DNA from: an uncultured Pelagibacteraceae bacterium
GTDB lineage: Bacteria; Pseudomonadota; Alphaproteobacteria; Pelagibacterales; Pelagibacteraceae
Reading direction: 5' to 3'
Assembly: GCA_902604035.1 (NCBI GenBank)
Contig: CACKXG010000005.1
Span: 1 to 42,920, forward strand
Length of the DNA stretch: 42,920 nucleotides
Both the position numbers and the translations under genes were made by a program. Under the pieces are notes generated by a model. That model was not told the DNA's origin. It was given only the letters and a program-made list of their open reading frames with translations, and searched no databases. Positions 17,845 to 25,995 of this stretch are shown here, piece after piece (position 1 is the stretch's first letter; every line of letters begins with the position of its first letter).

Positions 17845-18435
17845 TTATAATGAGCCTTTAGTTGATGGAATACTCCTCTTATTTCTTGGATCCATTTCTA
17901 ATGCAGTTCTTAACGATCTTGCTAATGCTTTGTAGCAAGATTCAATTATGTGGTGGCTATTATCCCCATAAATATTTTCAACATGCATAGTAATACCTGC
18001 AGATTGAGAAAACGCCTGAAACCATTCTTTAAATAATTCCGTATCCATCTCACCAAGTTTCTCAACTTTTAATTTTACTTTCCAAATCAAATAAGGTCTG
18101 TTTGAAACATCTATTGCAACTCTTGTTAATGTTTCGTCCATTGGAATAACTGTGTGTGCATACCTTTTTATTCCTACAAATTTTTTAGCTGCTTTTTTTA
18201 AAGCTTCACCAATAGCAATACCTGTATCTTCTGTTGTGTGGTGAAGATCGATATGAGTATCTCCTTTTGCTTTAACTTTTAAATCAATCAAAGAATGCTT
18301 TGATAATTGTTCAAGCATGTGATCCAAGAATCCGATACCAGTATCAATTTGGTATTTACCTTTGCCATCAATATTTACTTCAACATTGATGCTGGTTTCT
18401 TTTGTTTTTCTAGATACTTTTCCTTTTCTAGTCAT
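17845..18435 (-). CDS. hisB: Imidazoleglycerol-phosphate dehydratase
   Basis: A 196-residue enzyme for histidine step 6. It is a stand-alone dehydratase with no phosphatase domain. The Mn-binding motifs are both intact: [18 protein letters not shown] and [16 protein letters not shown] near the N-terminus, and [19 protein letters not shown] near the C-terminus, ending in the typical IPSTKGSL. It is the first gene of the minus-strand his cluster, with its own promoter just upstream. Confidence 0.98.
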   Translation of the reverse strand: MTRKGKVSRKTKETSINVEVNIDGKGKYQIDTGIGFLDHMLEQLSKHSLIDLKVKAKGDTHIDLHHTTEDTGIAIGEALKKAAKKFVGIKRYAHTVIPMDETLTRVAIDVSNRPYLIWKVKLKVEKLGEMDTELFKEWFQAFSQSAGITMHVENIYGDNSHHIIESCYKALARSLRTALEMDPRNKRSIPSTKGSL

Positions 18436-18446
18436 ATATTTTTAAT

Positions 18447-18475
18447 GGTATACATACATAATCCCACTATATCAA
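18447..18475 (-). promoter_or_regulatory. Promoter of the his operon
   Basis: On the minus strand TTGATA (18475-18470) and TATACC (18452-18447) are separated by exactly 17 bases, and the hisB ATG follows 11 bases after the -10. The predicted leader is four or five bases, too short for a his leader-peptide attenuator or a T-box. Nothing else regulatory is seen in the 89-base gap to hslV. Confidence 0.5.
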
Positions 18476-18524
18476 TATCAGTCTAAACACTTGAAGTATC
18501 AAAAATAGTTACCATTTATTAGGT

Positions 18525-19040
18525 ATGACAACAATTGTACTAGTTAGAAAAAATAATGAAGTAGTCGTTGCTGGTGATGGGCAAGTTAGTATGGGAAATA
18601 CTGTTGTTAAAAGCACTGCTTCAAAAGTTAGAAAAATTGAAAAAAGAGATGTAGTTGCGGGATTTGCTGGATCAACTGCTGACGCATTGACTTTATTTGA
18701 AAGACTAGAAGGAAAACTAGAAAAACATGCGGGCAACTTATCAAGAGCCGCTGTTGAGCTAGCAAAAGATTGGCGAACAGATAAGTATTTACGAAGATTA
18801 GAGGCATTAATGGCGGTAGGAGATAAGAATAATAGTTACATAATTTCTGGGACTGGTGACGTCCTAGAGCCTGAAGGAGATGTGATTGGAATAGGTTCGG
18901 GTGGTAATTACGCTCTTGCTGCAGGAAAAGTTTTAATGGAAGGCAGTATGTCTGCAGAGGAGGTCGCAAAAAAAGCAATTAAAGTTGCAGCAGATATATG
19001 TGTATTCACTAATGATAATGTTAAAATTGAAAAAATATAA
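18525..19040 (+). CDS. hslV: ATP-dependent protease HslV (ClpQ) peptidase subunit
   Basis: A 171-residue proteasome-like threonine protease. After removal of Met1 the mature enzyme starts with the nucleophile in [49 protein letters not shown] (read in parts) and [19 protein letters not shown] are family signatures. The short start directly before TTI shows that this ATG is correct. A one-base overlap joins it to hslU. Confidence 0.97.
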   Translation: MTTIVLVRKNNEVVVAGDGQVSMGNTVVKSTASKVRKIEKRDVVAGFAGSTADALTLFERLEGKLEKHAGNLSRAAVELAKDWRTDKYLRRLEALMAVGDKNNSYIISGTGDVLEPEGDVIGIGSGGNYALAAGKVLMEGSMSAEEVAKKAIKVAADICVFTNDNVKIEKI

Positions 19041-20413
19041 TGGATAATTCAAACGTAACTCAATTACACCCTAAAGATAAAAATCAAAAAGAAGAAACCT
19101 CTTTAGTAAGCTCTTTATCTCCAAGAGAAATTGTTTCTGAATTAGATAGATTTGTTGTCGGTCAAAATAAAGCCAAAAGAGCTGTTGCTGTTGCTTTAAG
19201 AAATAGATGGAGAAGACAAGCGCTTAAAGGTGAAATGAAAAATGAAGTTTTACCAAAAAATATTTTAATGATCGGACCAACTGGAGTTGGAAAAACTGAA
19301 ATCTCAAGAAGACTCTCAAAATTGGCTGAAGCTCCTTTTGTAAAAGTAGAAGCTACAAGGTTTACAGAAGTTGGTTATGTTGGAAGAGATGTGGAGCAGA
19401 TCGTAAGGGATTTAATTGAGATTGCAATCTCTATGGAAAAAGTAAAAAAAAGAAAAGAAGTTTTTGCAAAAGCTCAAAAAGCTGCAGAGGAAAAAGTTTT
19501 AGATGCTTTGGTTGGTAAAAAAGCAAGTTTAGCTACTAGAGAAAGTTTTAGAAAAAGACTTAGAAACGGTGATTTAGATGACAACGAAATTGAAATAGCT
19601 GTAAGTGATACAGGTACAGGTGGTGCTTCTTTTGAAATTCCAGGGATGCCTGGAGCAAATGTTGGAATGATTAACATTGGCGACATGATTGGAAAATCTA
19701 TGGGCAATAAAGAAAAGAAGAAGAAAATGACCGTTAAAGAGTCTCATGAAATTTTAATTAATGATGAGTCAGATAAATTAATTGAGCAAGACAAAATTAT
19801 TAAAGCTGCAAAACTCTCAACAGAAAATAATGGAATCGTTTTCTTAGATGAAATTGATAAAATTTCAGCAAGAACAGATAGAGTTGGTGGAGATGTGTCG
19901 AGAGAAGGTGTTCAAAGAGATTTGTTACCTCTAATCGAAGGAACTACAGTTAACACCAAGCATGGTCCAATAAAAACTGATCATATTTTATTTATAGCAT
20001 CTGGCGCTTTCCAGCTTGCAAAACCTTCAGATTTACTTCCAGAATTACAAGGTAGACTACCAATTAGAGTAGAGCTTGAGGCTTTAACTAGCGAAGATTT
20101 TAAGCGAATTTTAAGAGAACCTGATTTTAGTTTAATAAAACAATATGTTGCACTTTTAAAAACTGAAAATGTCGATCTTGAATTTTCGGATGATGGTATA
20201 GATGCTATTGCTAATATTGCCTCCGAAGTAAACGCTACTGTTGAAAATATTGGTGCCAGAAGATTACATACAATCATTGAAAAAATCTTAGATGAAATAA
20301 GTTTTACTGCTACTGATCGTGCAGGTGAAAAAATTGTTATTAATAAAGAATATATTAATAAAAACTTAGATACTTTAGTTAAAGACACTGATCTTTCTAA
20401 ATTTATTTTATAA
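19040..20413 (+). CDS. hslU: HslU (ClpY) AAA+ unfoldase of the HslVU protease
   Basis: A 457-residue hexameric ATPase that unfolds substrates into Hsl[17 protein letters not shown] opens the conserved part. Walker A is [15 protein letters not shown], the pore-loop-containing segment follows in [17 protein letters not shown], then the I-domain, Walker [12 protein letters not shown], sensor [12 protein letters not shown], and the C-terminal tail LSKFIL, which in homologs inserts into HslV. Its 3' end overlaps the convergent Smr gene by 11 bases. Confidence 0.98.
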   Translation: MDNSNVTQLHPKDKNQKEETSLVSSLSPREIVSELDRFVVGQNKAKRAVAVALRNRWRRQALKGEMKNEVLPKNILMIGPTGVGKTEISRRLSKLAEAPFVKVEATRFTEVGYVGRDVEQIVRDLIEIAISMEKVKKRKEVFAKAQKAAEEKVLDALVGKKASLATRESFRKRLRNGDLDDNEIEIAVSDTGTGGASFEIPGMPGANVGMINIGDMIGKSMGNKEKKKKMTVKESHEILINDESDKLIEQDKIIKAAKLSTENNGIVFLDEIDKISARTDRVGGDVSREGVQRDLLPLIEGTTVNTKHGPIKTDHILFIASGAFQLAKPSDLLPELQGRLPIRVELEALTSEDFKRILREPDFSLIKQYVALLKTENVDLEFSDDGIDAIANIASEVNATVENIGARRLHTIIEKILDEISFTATDRAGEKIVINKEYINKNLDTLVKDTDLSKFIL

Positions 20414-20825
20414 CTTTATTTTTTTTCAAAAAAATATAAAAAGCTCCTCCGCCGCCATCTTCTATCTTGGCATCTGTTATTTCATTAATCTTGCTCATTA
20501 AATCTTTATCATTATTGATAAATTCAGGAACTGAATATTTTAAAATCCCAAGATCTTTCGAGACATAAGGATCTTTTTCATTTTCAGAATGAAGACCTTT
20601 TCCTGTAATAACAATTAATTTATTTACATTTTCGGAATAAGCTTTTTTAATAAAATTTTCTATTGTTTTATTTGCTTCATCTAAAGTATAACCATGCAAA
20701 TCTATTGATTTTACTTTTAAATTTTTGTTTTTTTGAAATTTAAAATCTTTATTAGGTAGTTTTTCAGTGCTATTTACGAATTTGTACCAATCTTTTTTAT
20801 CTTTGTCTGAAATTCTATCGTTCAA
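20403..20825 (-). CDS. Smr-domain protein
   Basis: A 140-residue protein with a basic, disordered N-terminus and a C-terminal Smr domain, a putative nuclease. The two hallmarks are [20 protein letters not shown] (D-L-H-G) and [11 protein letters not shown] (T-G-x-G), followed by a [12 protein letters not shown] strand. Proteins of this form (DUF-type Smr/MutS2 homologs) are common next to the Tim44-like gene in alphaproteobacteria. One base separates the two genes, so they form a unit. Confidence 0.93.
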   Translation of the reverse strand: MNDRISDKDKKDWYKFVNSTEKLPNKDFKFQKNKNLKVKSIDLHGYTLDEANKTIENFIKKAYSENVNKLIVITGKGLHSENEKDPYVSKDLGILKYSVPEFINNDKDLMSKINEITDAKIEDGGGGAFYIFLKKNKVIK

Positions 20826-21422
20826 TTATGTTAATATATTAACTAGCTGCCAATTTGGATTTGCTGAGGTAGTATCTCTTGCAAAAATCCACGTATCATA
20901 GATTTTTTTAATCTTTTCAGGGTCTCCAGAAACAATTTTTTTATCTTTATCTCTAATGCAAGTAATCACCTCTGCTATAAAATCTACCGTTACGTTTAAA
21001 ATATTTCCAGTTTTTTTATGCTCTTTAATCTCAGCTTTATTGACTCCAATAAATGTTATTTCTGCAAAATGACCCCTCTTTGCTCGTTCTTTCAAGGCAT
21101 CATCAAATTGATTAAATATTTCTTTATTTAACAGGGGTTTTGCATTTGTGATTTTATTATCATTATCACTAAAGTCAGTAATAATTGTTTCATAAGCAAT
21201 TTTTGCACCTTTTAAAAATTCTTTTTTAGCCTCGTCATCAAAATTCTCTTTTGGTTTAGTTGCTTGATCTACCTTAATATTTTTTAGAACCTCTTTAAAT
21301 TGAGCTGGTGATTTTCCCTCGAAACCAGTTCTTTTTCCAAGAATTCCTCTTAATCTTAAAAAAATAAAACCAGCAATCATTGCCAACAATATAATATCGA
21401 TGTATTCAAAACTATAACTCAT
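20826..21422 (-). CDS. Tim44-like (TimA) membrane-anchored protein
   Basis: A 198-residue protein with one N-terminal transmembrane helix (IDIILLAMIAGFIFLRLRGILG, about residues 8-29), a charged linker, and a C-terminal Tim44-like domain: FLKGAKIAYETIITDFSDND, ITFIGVNKAEI, VTVDFIAEVITCIRD, and the terminal DTWIFARDTTSANPNWQLVNI. The domain is the bacterial relative of mitochondrial Tim44. The role in bacteria is not settled. It is divergent from fxsA-secB, the usual alphaproteobacterial arrangement as I recall it. Confidence 0.92.
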   Translation of the reverse strand: MSYSFEYIDIILLAMIAGFIFLRLRGILGKRTGFEGKSPAQFKEVLKNIKVDQATKPKENFDDEAKKEFLKGAKIAYETIITDFSDNDNKITNAKPLLNKEIFNQFDDALKERAKRGHFAEITFIGVNKAEIKEHKKTGNILNVTVDFIAEVITCIRDKDKKIVSGDPEKIKKIYDTWIFARDTTSANPNWQLVNILT

Positions 21423-21442
21423 GGACTAATAGTAATTACTAT

Positions 21443-21458
21443 GTTGATTAATTTCAAC
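21443..21458. repeat. Inverted repeat GTTGA-TTAATT-TCAAC between Tim44-like gene and fxsA
   Basis: Five-base arms with a six-base, itself palindromic, spacer sit midway in the 58-base divergent intergenic region. It could be an operator or chance; a full palindrome of 16 bases in AT-rich DNA is only mildly unusual. Confidence 0.3.
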
Positions 21459-21480
21459 CAGCAATTTAGATTATGGACAA

Positions 21481-21906
21481 ATGAACTCAATTATTTTAGC
21501 AATTATAGTAATACCTGTATTGGAAATTTATCTTTTAATTAAGATCGGATCTCAAATTGGAGCTATTACAACAATTTTACTAATTTTTACCACAGCTATA
21601 ATAGGTATTTATTATGCCAAATATGAAGGCTTAAACACTCTTAGATCTGGTTTTTCTCAATTGAGTAGAAATGAAACTCCAGCCTATGAGGTAATTTCGG
21701 GGGCTGCGATTGCTTTTGCTGCAATTCTTTTAATAATCCCAGGATTTTTAACTGATCTTTTAGGTTTCCTGTTGATTTTTCCTATAACAAGAAAAATTAT
21801 TTTCGGTAATTTTACAAAAAAATTTAAAAGTAAAAGAGATATAAAAAATAATTTTATTGATGGAGAATTTGAAGATATAGATGATGACAATGACAAAAAA
21901 GTATAA
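21481..21906 (+). CDS. fxsA: FxsA-family membrane protein
   Basis: A 141-residue inner-membrane protein with three or four helices. The pattern VIPVLEIYLLIKIGSQIGAITTILLI (read in parts), then GIYYAKYEGLNTLR, GAAIAFAAILLIIPGFLTDLLGFLLIFP matches FxsA (suppressor of F exclusion of T7 in E. coli). The tail is acidic and aspartate-rich. Function in the cell is unclear. It is followed by secB with an overlap of up to 26 bases. Confidence 0.92.
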   Translation: MNSIILAIIVIPVLEIYLLIKIGSQIGAITTILLIFTTAIIGIYYAKYEGLNTLRSGFSQLSRNETPAYEVISGAAIAFAAILLIIPGFLTDLLGFLLIFPITRKIIFGNFTKKFKSKRDIKNNFIDGEFEDIDDDNDKKV

Positions 21907-22312
21907 AATTATAGGAAAATTTATTTCTGATATGTCTAGTGAAACTAAAGATGTAGATACATATATTTTTGTGAAAGACCGTATTACTAAATATAAGCTT
22001 GGTATTGATATTAGTTCAAAGGCATTAAAAAATAAAATAATAGAAGTAAATACGACAATAAAATTTGAAGATAAAGAAGATGTTCAAAAAAAATCACATT
22101 TTGAAATAAAATTTTCGACAATTGTAAAAATAGAAGAAGATATAAAAGAAAAGAATGAGTTAGAAAAAATCTTATTATGTGATGTCCAAGAAGAAATATC
22201 ACCTGAAATTGAAAAATCTTTCTTAAATTTACTACATAATTCTGGGTATCCCGGTTTTGAATTCGAAAAAAAATTAAATTTTCAGGAACTATATAAACAA
22301 AGAACTAATTAA
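21881..22312 (+). CDS. secB: Protein-export chaperone SecB (diverged)
   Basis: A 143-residue protein. YKIIGKFISDMSSETKDV corresponds to the SecB start 'Y-x-K-D-x-S-x-E-x-P', KNKIIEVNTTIKFE to its first strands, and CDVQEEISPEIEKSFLNLLHNSGYPGFEFEKKLNFQELYKQR (read in parts) to the C-terminal 'C-P-x-x-L-F-P ... G-G-F-P-P ... F-x-x-L-Y' region with several consensus prolines lost. The gene order fxsA-secB next to dnaQ and Tim44 supports the call. Starts at 21881, 21884 or 21890 are possible (MMTM); the last gives the smallest overlap with fxsA. It should hold preproteins for SecA. Confidence 0.82.
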   Translation: MMTMTKKYKIIGKFISDMSSETKDVDTYIFVKDRITKYKLGIDISSKALKNKIIEVNTTIKFEDKEDVQKKSHFEIKFSTIVKIEEDIKEKNELEKILLCDVQEEISPEIEKSFLNLLHNSGYPGFEFEKKLNFQELYKQRTN

Positions 22313-22971
22313 AAATAATTTTTCTTTAAATTATTATTTAAATATTCTTTATGCTTTGTTATTTCTTCATCTGAAGGTTTGATAATTTTTTTAAAATATA
22401 AAATACTTTTATTTTGAAGATTTGTATTTTCATCTTTGCTTCTGTCCAAATCTAATGTTGGTTCTTTTTGATCGATTAAATTTATATAAACTTTTGACAG
22501 TAAATCACAATCAACTAAGGCTGTATGAAGAGTTCTTTTGGAATTATCTATATTATATCTTTTACAAAGAGCATCTAAGTTAGCAGAAGATCCTGGAAAT
22601 TTACTTCTTGCTAAAGATAAGGTGTCCACGACTTCATTTGTTATTTTGCCCTTCCCAATTTTTGATAGTTCATTATTTAAATGTTCAATATCAAATTCAG
22701 CGTTATGAATTATTAATCTTTTATCCTTAATAAAATTTAAGAAATCTTCGGATATATCTTTAAATTTTTTCTGTTCAGATAAAAATTCATCAGAGTAACC
22801 ATGAATCTTAAAAGCTTGTTCAGAAACTTTTCTTTCCGGGTTTAGGTAATAATGAAAATTATTCTTAGTAGGTATTAAGTTATCTAGTTCTATACAGCCT
22901 ATTTCAACGATTCTATGTCCTTCTTTGACAGATATTCCTGTGGTCTCAGTATCTAAAATTATTTCTTTCAT
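22309..22971 (-). CDS. dnaQ: DNA polymerase III epsilon subunit (3'-5' proofreading exonuclease)
   Basis: A 220-residue DEDDh exonuclease that proofreads replication. The metal ligands are Asp7 and Glu9 in ILDTETTG, Asp94 in IHNAEFDIEHLN, and Asp154 with general-base His149 in RTLHTALVDCDLLSKVY. The C-terminal tail binds the alpha subunit in homologs. It overlaps coaE by four bases, and its end overlaps the convergent secB by four. Confidence 0.97.
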   Translation of the reverse strand: MKEIILDTETTGISVKEGHRIVEIGCIELDNLIPTKNNFHYYLNPERKVSEQAFKIHGYSDEFLSEQKKFKDISEDFLNFIKDKRLIIHNAEFDIEHLNNELSKIGKGKITNEVVDTLSLARSKFPGSSANLDALCKRYNIDNSKRTLHTALVDCDLLSKVYINLIDQKEPTLDLDRSKDENTNLQNKSILYFKKIIKPSDEEITKHKEYLNNNLKKNYF

Positions 22972-23540
22972 TGCTTTATCTTTTGAAGAATATTTTTTAT
23001 ACTATTATTAATTGTTTTTTTGGTAAAATCATTTTTGATTACAAAATGAGATTTTTTTATTTTATATTGTGATGAAAATTGAATCTTTTTAAATTTATTA
23101 AATAATTTTTTATTAAAATTTTTTCTTTTTGTTAATTTTTTTAAAATCTTCGATTTTTTTGAGTCTACAAATATTAAAATATCTCCTTTTTTATTAAGCT
23201 TATTTTCTAATAATAGAGGTACGTCTAATATTACAAATTTTTTATTTTTATTTTTTTTTAAGAAAAAATTCATTTTTTTTCTTACTTCGGTGTGAACTAT
23301 CTTTATTATTTTTTTTAAATTACTCTTTTTTTGTAATATCGCTTCCGTAATTTCCTTTTTTTCTATGGGAAATGATTTTATGTTTTTGGGTAATGTTTTT
23401 TTTAATTTTAAAAATATTTTTTTATTTTTTTTATAAAGTTTTGTCACTTCATAATCCGCATCAAAAACAGGATACCCTAAATTATTCGCAACATAACTCT
23501 TGCCCGAACCTATATTGCCTAAAATTCCAATTCTAATCAT
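22968..23540 (-). CDS. coaE: Dephospho-CoA kinase
   Basis: A 190-residue P-loop kinase for the last step of coenzyme A synthesis. The loop GNIGSGKS is at residues 8-15 and is followed by the YPVFDADYEVTKLY segment that binds dephospho-CoA, then VILDVPLLLENKLNKKGD. It is very lysine-rich, like the rest of this AT-rich chromosome. It sits between aroE (eight-base overlap) and dnaQ (four-base overlap). Confidence 0.95.
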   Translation of the reverse strand: MIRIGILGNIGSGKSYVANNLGYPVFDADYEVTKLYKKNKKIFLKLKKTLPKNIKSFPIEKKEITEAILQKKSNLKKIIKIVHTEVRKKMNFFLKKNKNKKFVILDVPLLLENKLNKKGDILIFVDSKKSKILKKLTKRKNFNKKLFNKFKKIQFSSQYKIKKSHFVIKNDFTKKTINNSIKNILQKIKQ

Positions 23541-24327
23541 TTTTTAAAAGTTTGAAGGTTTCAAAATTAACTTCTGGTTCTATACCATGCCATAATTTAA
23601 ATGCTTCTGAAGCCTGATAAATAAACATTGCCCCACCATTTTCAGTTTTGTTTCCCAATTTTTTTGCTTCTTTTAAAAAAATTGTTTCAGCTGGATTATA
23701 AATAACATCATAAAATAATTTGTTTTTGCCAACATTTGAAAAATTTAAATTTATTTTTTCATTATTCAGACCAAGACTTGTAGCATTTATAACCACATCA
23801 AATTCAGATAAATTTCCCCATTCTAAGACATTCAAGTTTTTAAATAAAATTTTCAAGTTTTCTGCTTTTTTTTTGGTTCTGTTGCTAATAGTAATTTCCA
23901 AAACATCCATTTTTTTAAGAGCAACAATTAATGAAGGAACCACACCACCAGCTCCTAAAATTAAAATTTTTTTATCTTTCATGTTAAAATTTAAAGCTTT
24001 AATTGCTTTATCAAAACCTATGATATCTGTATTGTGTCCAATTAAATTACCTTTTTCAAAAATAATTGTATTTACCGACTGAGTTTTTTCTGCGTCTAAA
24101 CTTAATGTGTCTAAGTAAGGAATTACTTTTTTTTTAAAAGGAACAGTAACATTGCAACCAGAGATTTTTTGCTTTTTTATATTTTGTATAATTTCTTTAA
24201 TTTCATCTTCTTCTAATTTTATTTTATCATAAATAGCATCAATATTATTTTGTTTTAGCCAATAGTTATGAAGTTTTGGTGACAGTGAATGACTAATCGG
24301 ATTTCCAATAACTAAATATTTTTTCAT
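23533..24327 (-). CDS. aroE: Shikimate dehydrogenase
   Basis: A 264-residue NADP-dependent enzyme that reduces 3-dehydroshikimate to shikimate. GNPISHSLSPKLHNYW binds shikimate, the catalytic Lys65 is in GCNVTVPFKKKV, and Asn-Thr-Asp lies in IGHNTDIIGF. The dinucleotide fold is marked by KILILGAGGVVPSLI and SNRTKKKAENL, and the C-terminal GGAMFIYQASEAFKLWHG (read as usual) closes the site. Its ATG overlaps the maf stop by one base. Confidence 0.97.
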   Translation of the reverse strand: MKKYLVIGNPISHSLSPKLHNYWLKQNNIDAIYDKIKLEEDEIKEIIQNIKKQKISGCNVTVPFKKKVIPYLDTLSLDAEKTQSVNTIIFEKGNLIGHNTDIIGFDKAIKALNFNMKDKKILILGAGGVVPSLIVALKKMDVLEITISNRTKKKAENLKILFKNLNVLEWGNLSEFDVVINATSLGLNNEKINLNFSNVGKNKLFYDVIYNPAETIFLKEAKKLGNKTENGGAMFIYQASEAFKLWHGIEPEVNFETFKLLKND

Positions 24328-24911
24328 TATAATGATCCTAAATAATCCTTTATTTTTTTAACAGGAAGTCCCATAATAGTATCTTCATCACCTTCTATAC
24401 TTGCAAACAACTTTCTGCCCTCTCCCTCTATTTGGTATACATTATATGCGTAAAGGGTTGCATCGGGTATTTTAGATAAATAATTTTTTAATTCATCATC
24501 AGAAAAATTTTTCATAGTTAGTTTTGCCTTATCAGTATAGTTCCAAATCATAGATCCATTTTTTGATATACACACGGAACTTATTAAAAAATGTGATTTA
24601 CCATTGAGTTTTCTTAATATTTCCATGGCTTCTTTTCTGCTTTCTGGCTTAGATATTAATTCGCCATCCAAATCTATCACGCTATCTGCCCCCAAGACAA
24701 TTTTGTCGGTTTTTTTCATGCTAACTTTGTTTGCTTTTAATTCAGCTAAGTTTTTTGAAATTATTTCTGAGCTTGCCTTTTCTTTTAATAAGCTTTCTTT
24801 TACAGGATCTTCGTCAATGTTTGATTGTTCTACAATGCATTCAATATTATTTTTATCTAAAATATCTTTTCTAACCTTGCTCTTTGATGCAAGAATAATT
24901 TTACTTAACAT
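24327..24911 (-). CDS. maf: Maf-family nucleotide pyrophosphatase
   Basis: A 194-residue house-cleaning enzyme that hydrolyses non-canonical or modified NTPs. ILASKSKVRKDIL at the start and VLGADSVIDLDGELISKP (with the conserved Asp76), then AMEILRKLNGKSHFLISSV, and YAYNVYQIEGEGRKLFASIEGD (read in parts) are Maf signatures. Its start overlaps the ppsR end by 11 bases. Confidence 0.93.
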   Translation of the reverse strand: MLSKIILASKSKVRKDILDKNNIECIVEQSNIDEDPVKESLLKEKASSEIISKNLAELKANKVSMKKTDKIVLGADSVIDLDGELISKPESRKEAMEILRKLNGKSHFLISSVCISKNGSMIWNYTDKAKLTMKNFSDDELKNYLSKIPDATLYAYNVYQIEGEGRKLFASIEGDEDTIMGLPVKKIKDYLGSL

Positions 24912-25728
24912 TGCTTAGGTATATTTCGTGAATTTTAATTATAGAAGCTGCTGTTTCTTCAACAGACTTTCTTGTAACATCTATGAGGGGCCATTTATAT
25001 TTTTGAAATGTTTTTTTTGCCTCTAAAACCTCTTTTTTAATATTCTCTAAATTTGTATATTCAATATTTTCTGTTTCTTTTAAAGAATTCATTCTATTTT
25101 TTCTCAAATCTGCCAATCTTTCTGGCTCCGTACTTAGTCCTACAACACATGTCATTTGTGGATTTTTTTTAAGGGACTCTGGCAAAGAATTTTCATTTAC
25201 TAACGGAATGTTTGACGTTTTAAAACCTTTGTTGGCTAAATAAATAGATGTTGGTGTTTTACTCGTTCTGCTAACGCCTACAAGAATAATATCAGATTTG
25301 TTTACTTCGTTAATTAAATTTCCATCATCATGATTCATTGTAAATTGAATTGCTTCAATTCTATCATAATACTCTTCATTCAATATATGTTGACCACTTG
25401 GCTCGTGTGTTGCTTTTTGATTTAATATTTTTGAAAAATTCAGAATTAAATTTCCTAAAACGCCAAAACATGGAATATTTTTATCCTCGCTCGCGTTTGC
25501 AAGGTATTTAGCTAAGTTGTTATCTACGATAGTATATAAGATTATTGAATTTTCATTTTTTTTTGCATCCTCTAGAATTTTTAGAATTTGATTTTCTGTC
25601 CTTGTAAAAGAGTAAGAATGAACCTTATATTCTATATTTAAAAATTGAGCCTTCAGGGCTAAAAATATTCTATCTAAAGTCTCACCCGTTGAGTCAGATA
25701 TTAAATATATTTGATATGTATTACTCAT
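24901..25728 (-). CDS. PPSR/PDRP-type kinase-pyrophosphorylase (DUF299)
   Basis: A 275-residue bifunctional regulator that phosphorylates (with ADP) and dephosphorylates pyruvate phosphate dikinase or PEP synthase. LISDSTGETLDRIFLALKAQF at the N-terminus and the nucleotide-binding GVSRTSKTPTSIYLANKGFK are diagnostic, with VGLSTEPERLADLRKNRM and the late PLIDVTRKSVEETAA. Which partner it controls cannot be told here; no ppdK or ppsA lies in the window. It is the gene flanking the candidate oriC on the left, the conserved position in alphaproteobacteria. Confidence 0.95.
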   Translation of the reverse strand: MSNTYQIYLISDSTGETLDRIFLALKAQFLNIEYKVHSYSFTRTENQILKILEDAKKNENSIILYTIVDNNLAKYLANASEDKNIPCFGVLGNLILNFSKILNQKATHEPSGQHILNEEYYDRIEAIQFTMNHDDGNLINEVNKSDIILVGVSRTSKTPTSIYLANKGFKTSNIPLVNENSLPESLKKNPQMTCVVGLSTEPERLADLRKNRMNSLKETENIEYTNLENIKKEVLEAKKTFQKYKWPLIDVTRKSVEETAASIIKIHEIYLSNVK

Positions 25729-25995
25729 GAATAAATTGTTAATAAGTTTGTAATATTTTAATTAAATTACACAATTTAAAATTTTTTAAATTAACCTTGT
25801 AAAAACTGCTATTTATTAACATTAATAATAAATAGGGTAAAACAATCCACAAAAATTAATATGATCAAAAAAGCTTCATTTTAAACAATTTTAACCACAT
25901 TAGATGTTGGTAAATTGTGAATATAATGTTTATAAAAATTAATCACCTTTATTCACAAGATATATTACAACTACAATAATTAATAATACTTATTT
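25729..25995. other. Candidate chromosomal replication origin (oriC)
   Basis: This 267-base gap, the longest in the window, lies between divergent ppsR and hemE, the position of the Caulobacter and Rickettsia origins as I recall it. It holds one perfect DnaA-box consensus (TTATTCACA, 25949-25957) and four one-mismatch boxes: ATATTCACA on the minus strand at 25916-25924, TTAACCACA at 25891-25899, TTATTAACA at 25813-25821 and, on the minus strand, TTATTAACA at 25737-25745. The first two form a 9-base inverted repeat (TTGTGAATA / TATTCACAA) spaced by 26 bases. The rest is extremely AT-rich, suited to unwinding. Genes on both sides point away from it for several kilobases, and a parS site lies 11 kb to the right. 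It must also contain the ppsR and hemE promoters. Confidence 0.65.
25949..25957 (+). promoter_or_regulatory. DnaA box TTATTCACA
   Basis: An exact match to the TTATNCACA consensus inside the ppsR-hemE gap. It is paired with the one-mismatch minus-strand box at 25916-25924. Confidence 0.6.

Noticed and set aside
18628-18978. A 116-codon minus-strand open frame
   Set aside because: It lies fully inside hslV, in the opposite strand, with Leu/Gln-rich low-complexity translation and no recognisable motif.
19981-20388. A 135-codon minus-strand open frame
   Set aside because: It is antisense to the conserved C-terminal half of hslU, with no independent start context.
23720-24082. A 120-codon plus-strand open frame
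   Set aside because: It is wholly antisense to aroE, whose motifs are intact; its composition is that of a shadow frame.
25758-25794. CtrA-type sites TTAA-N7-TTAA in the candidate oriC
   Set aside because: Several TTAA occur but none at exactly seven bases spacing; in such AT-rich DNA they are expected by chance.
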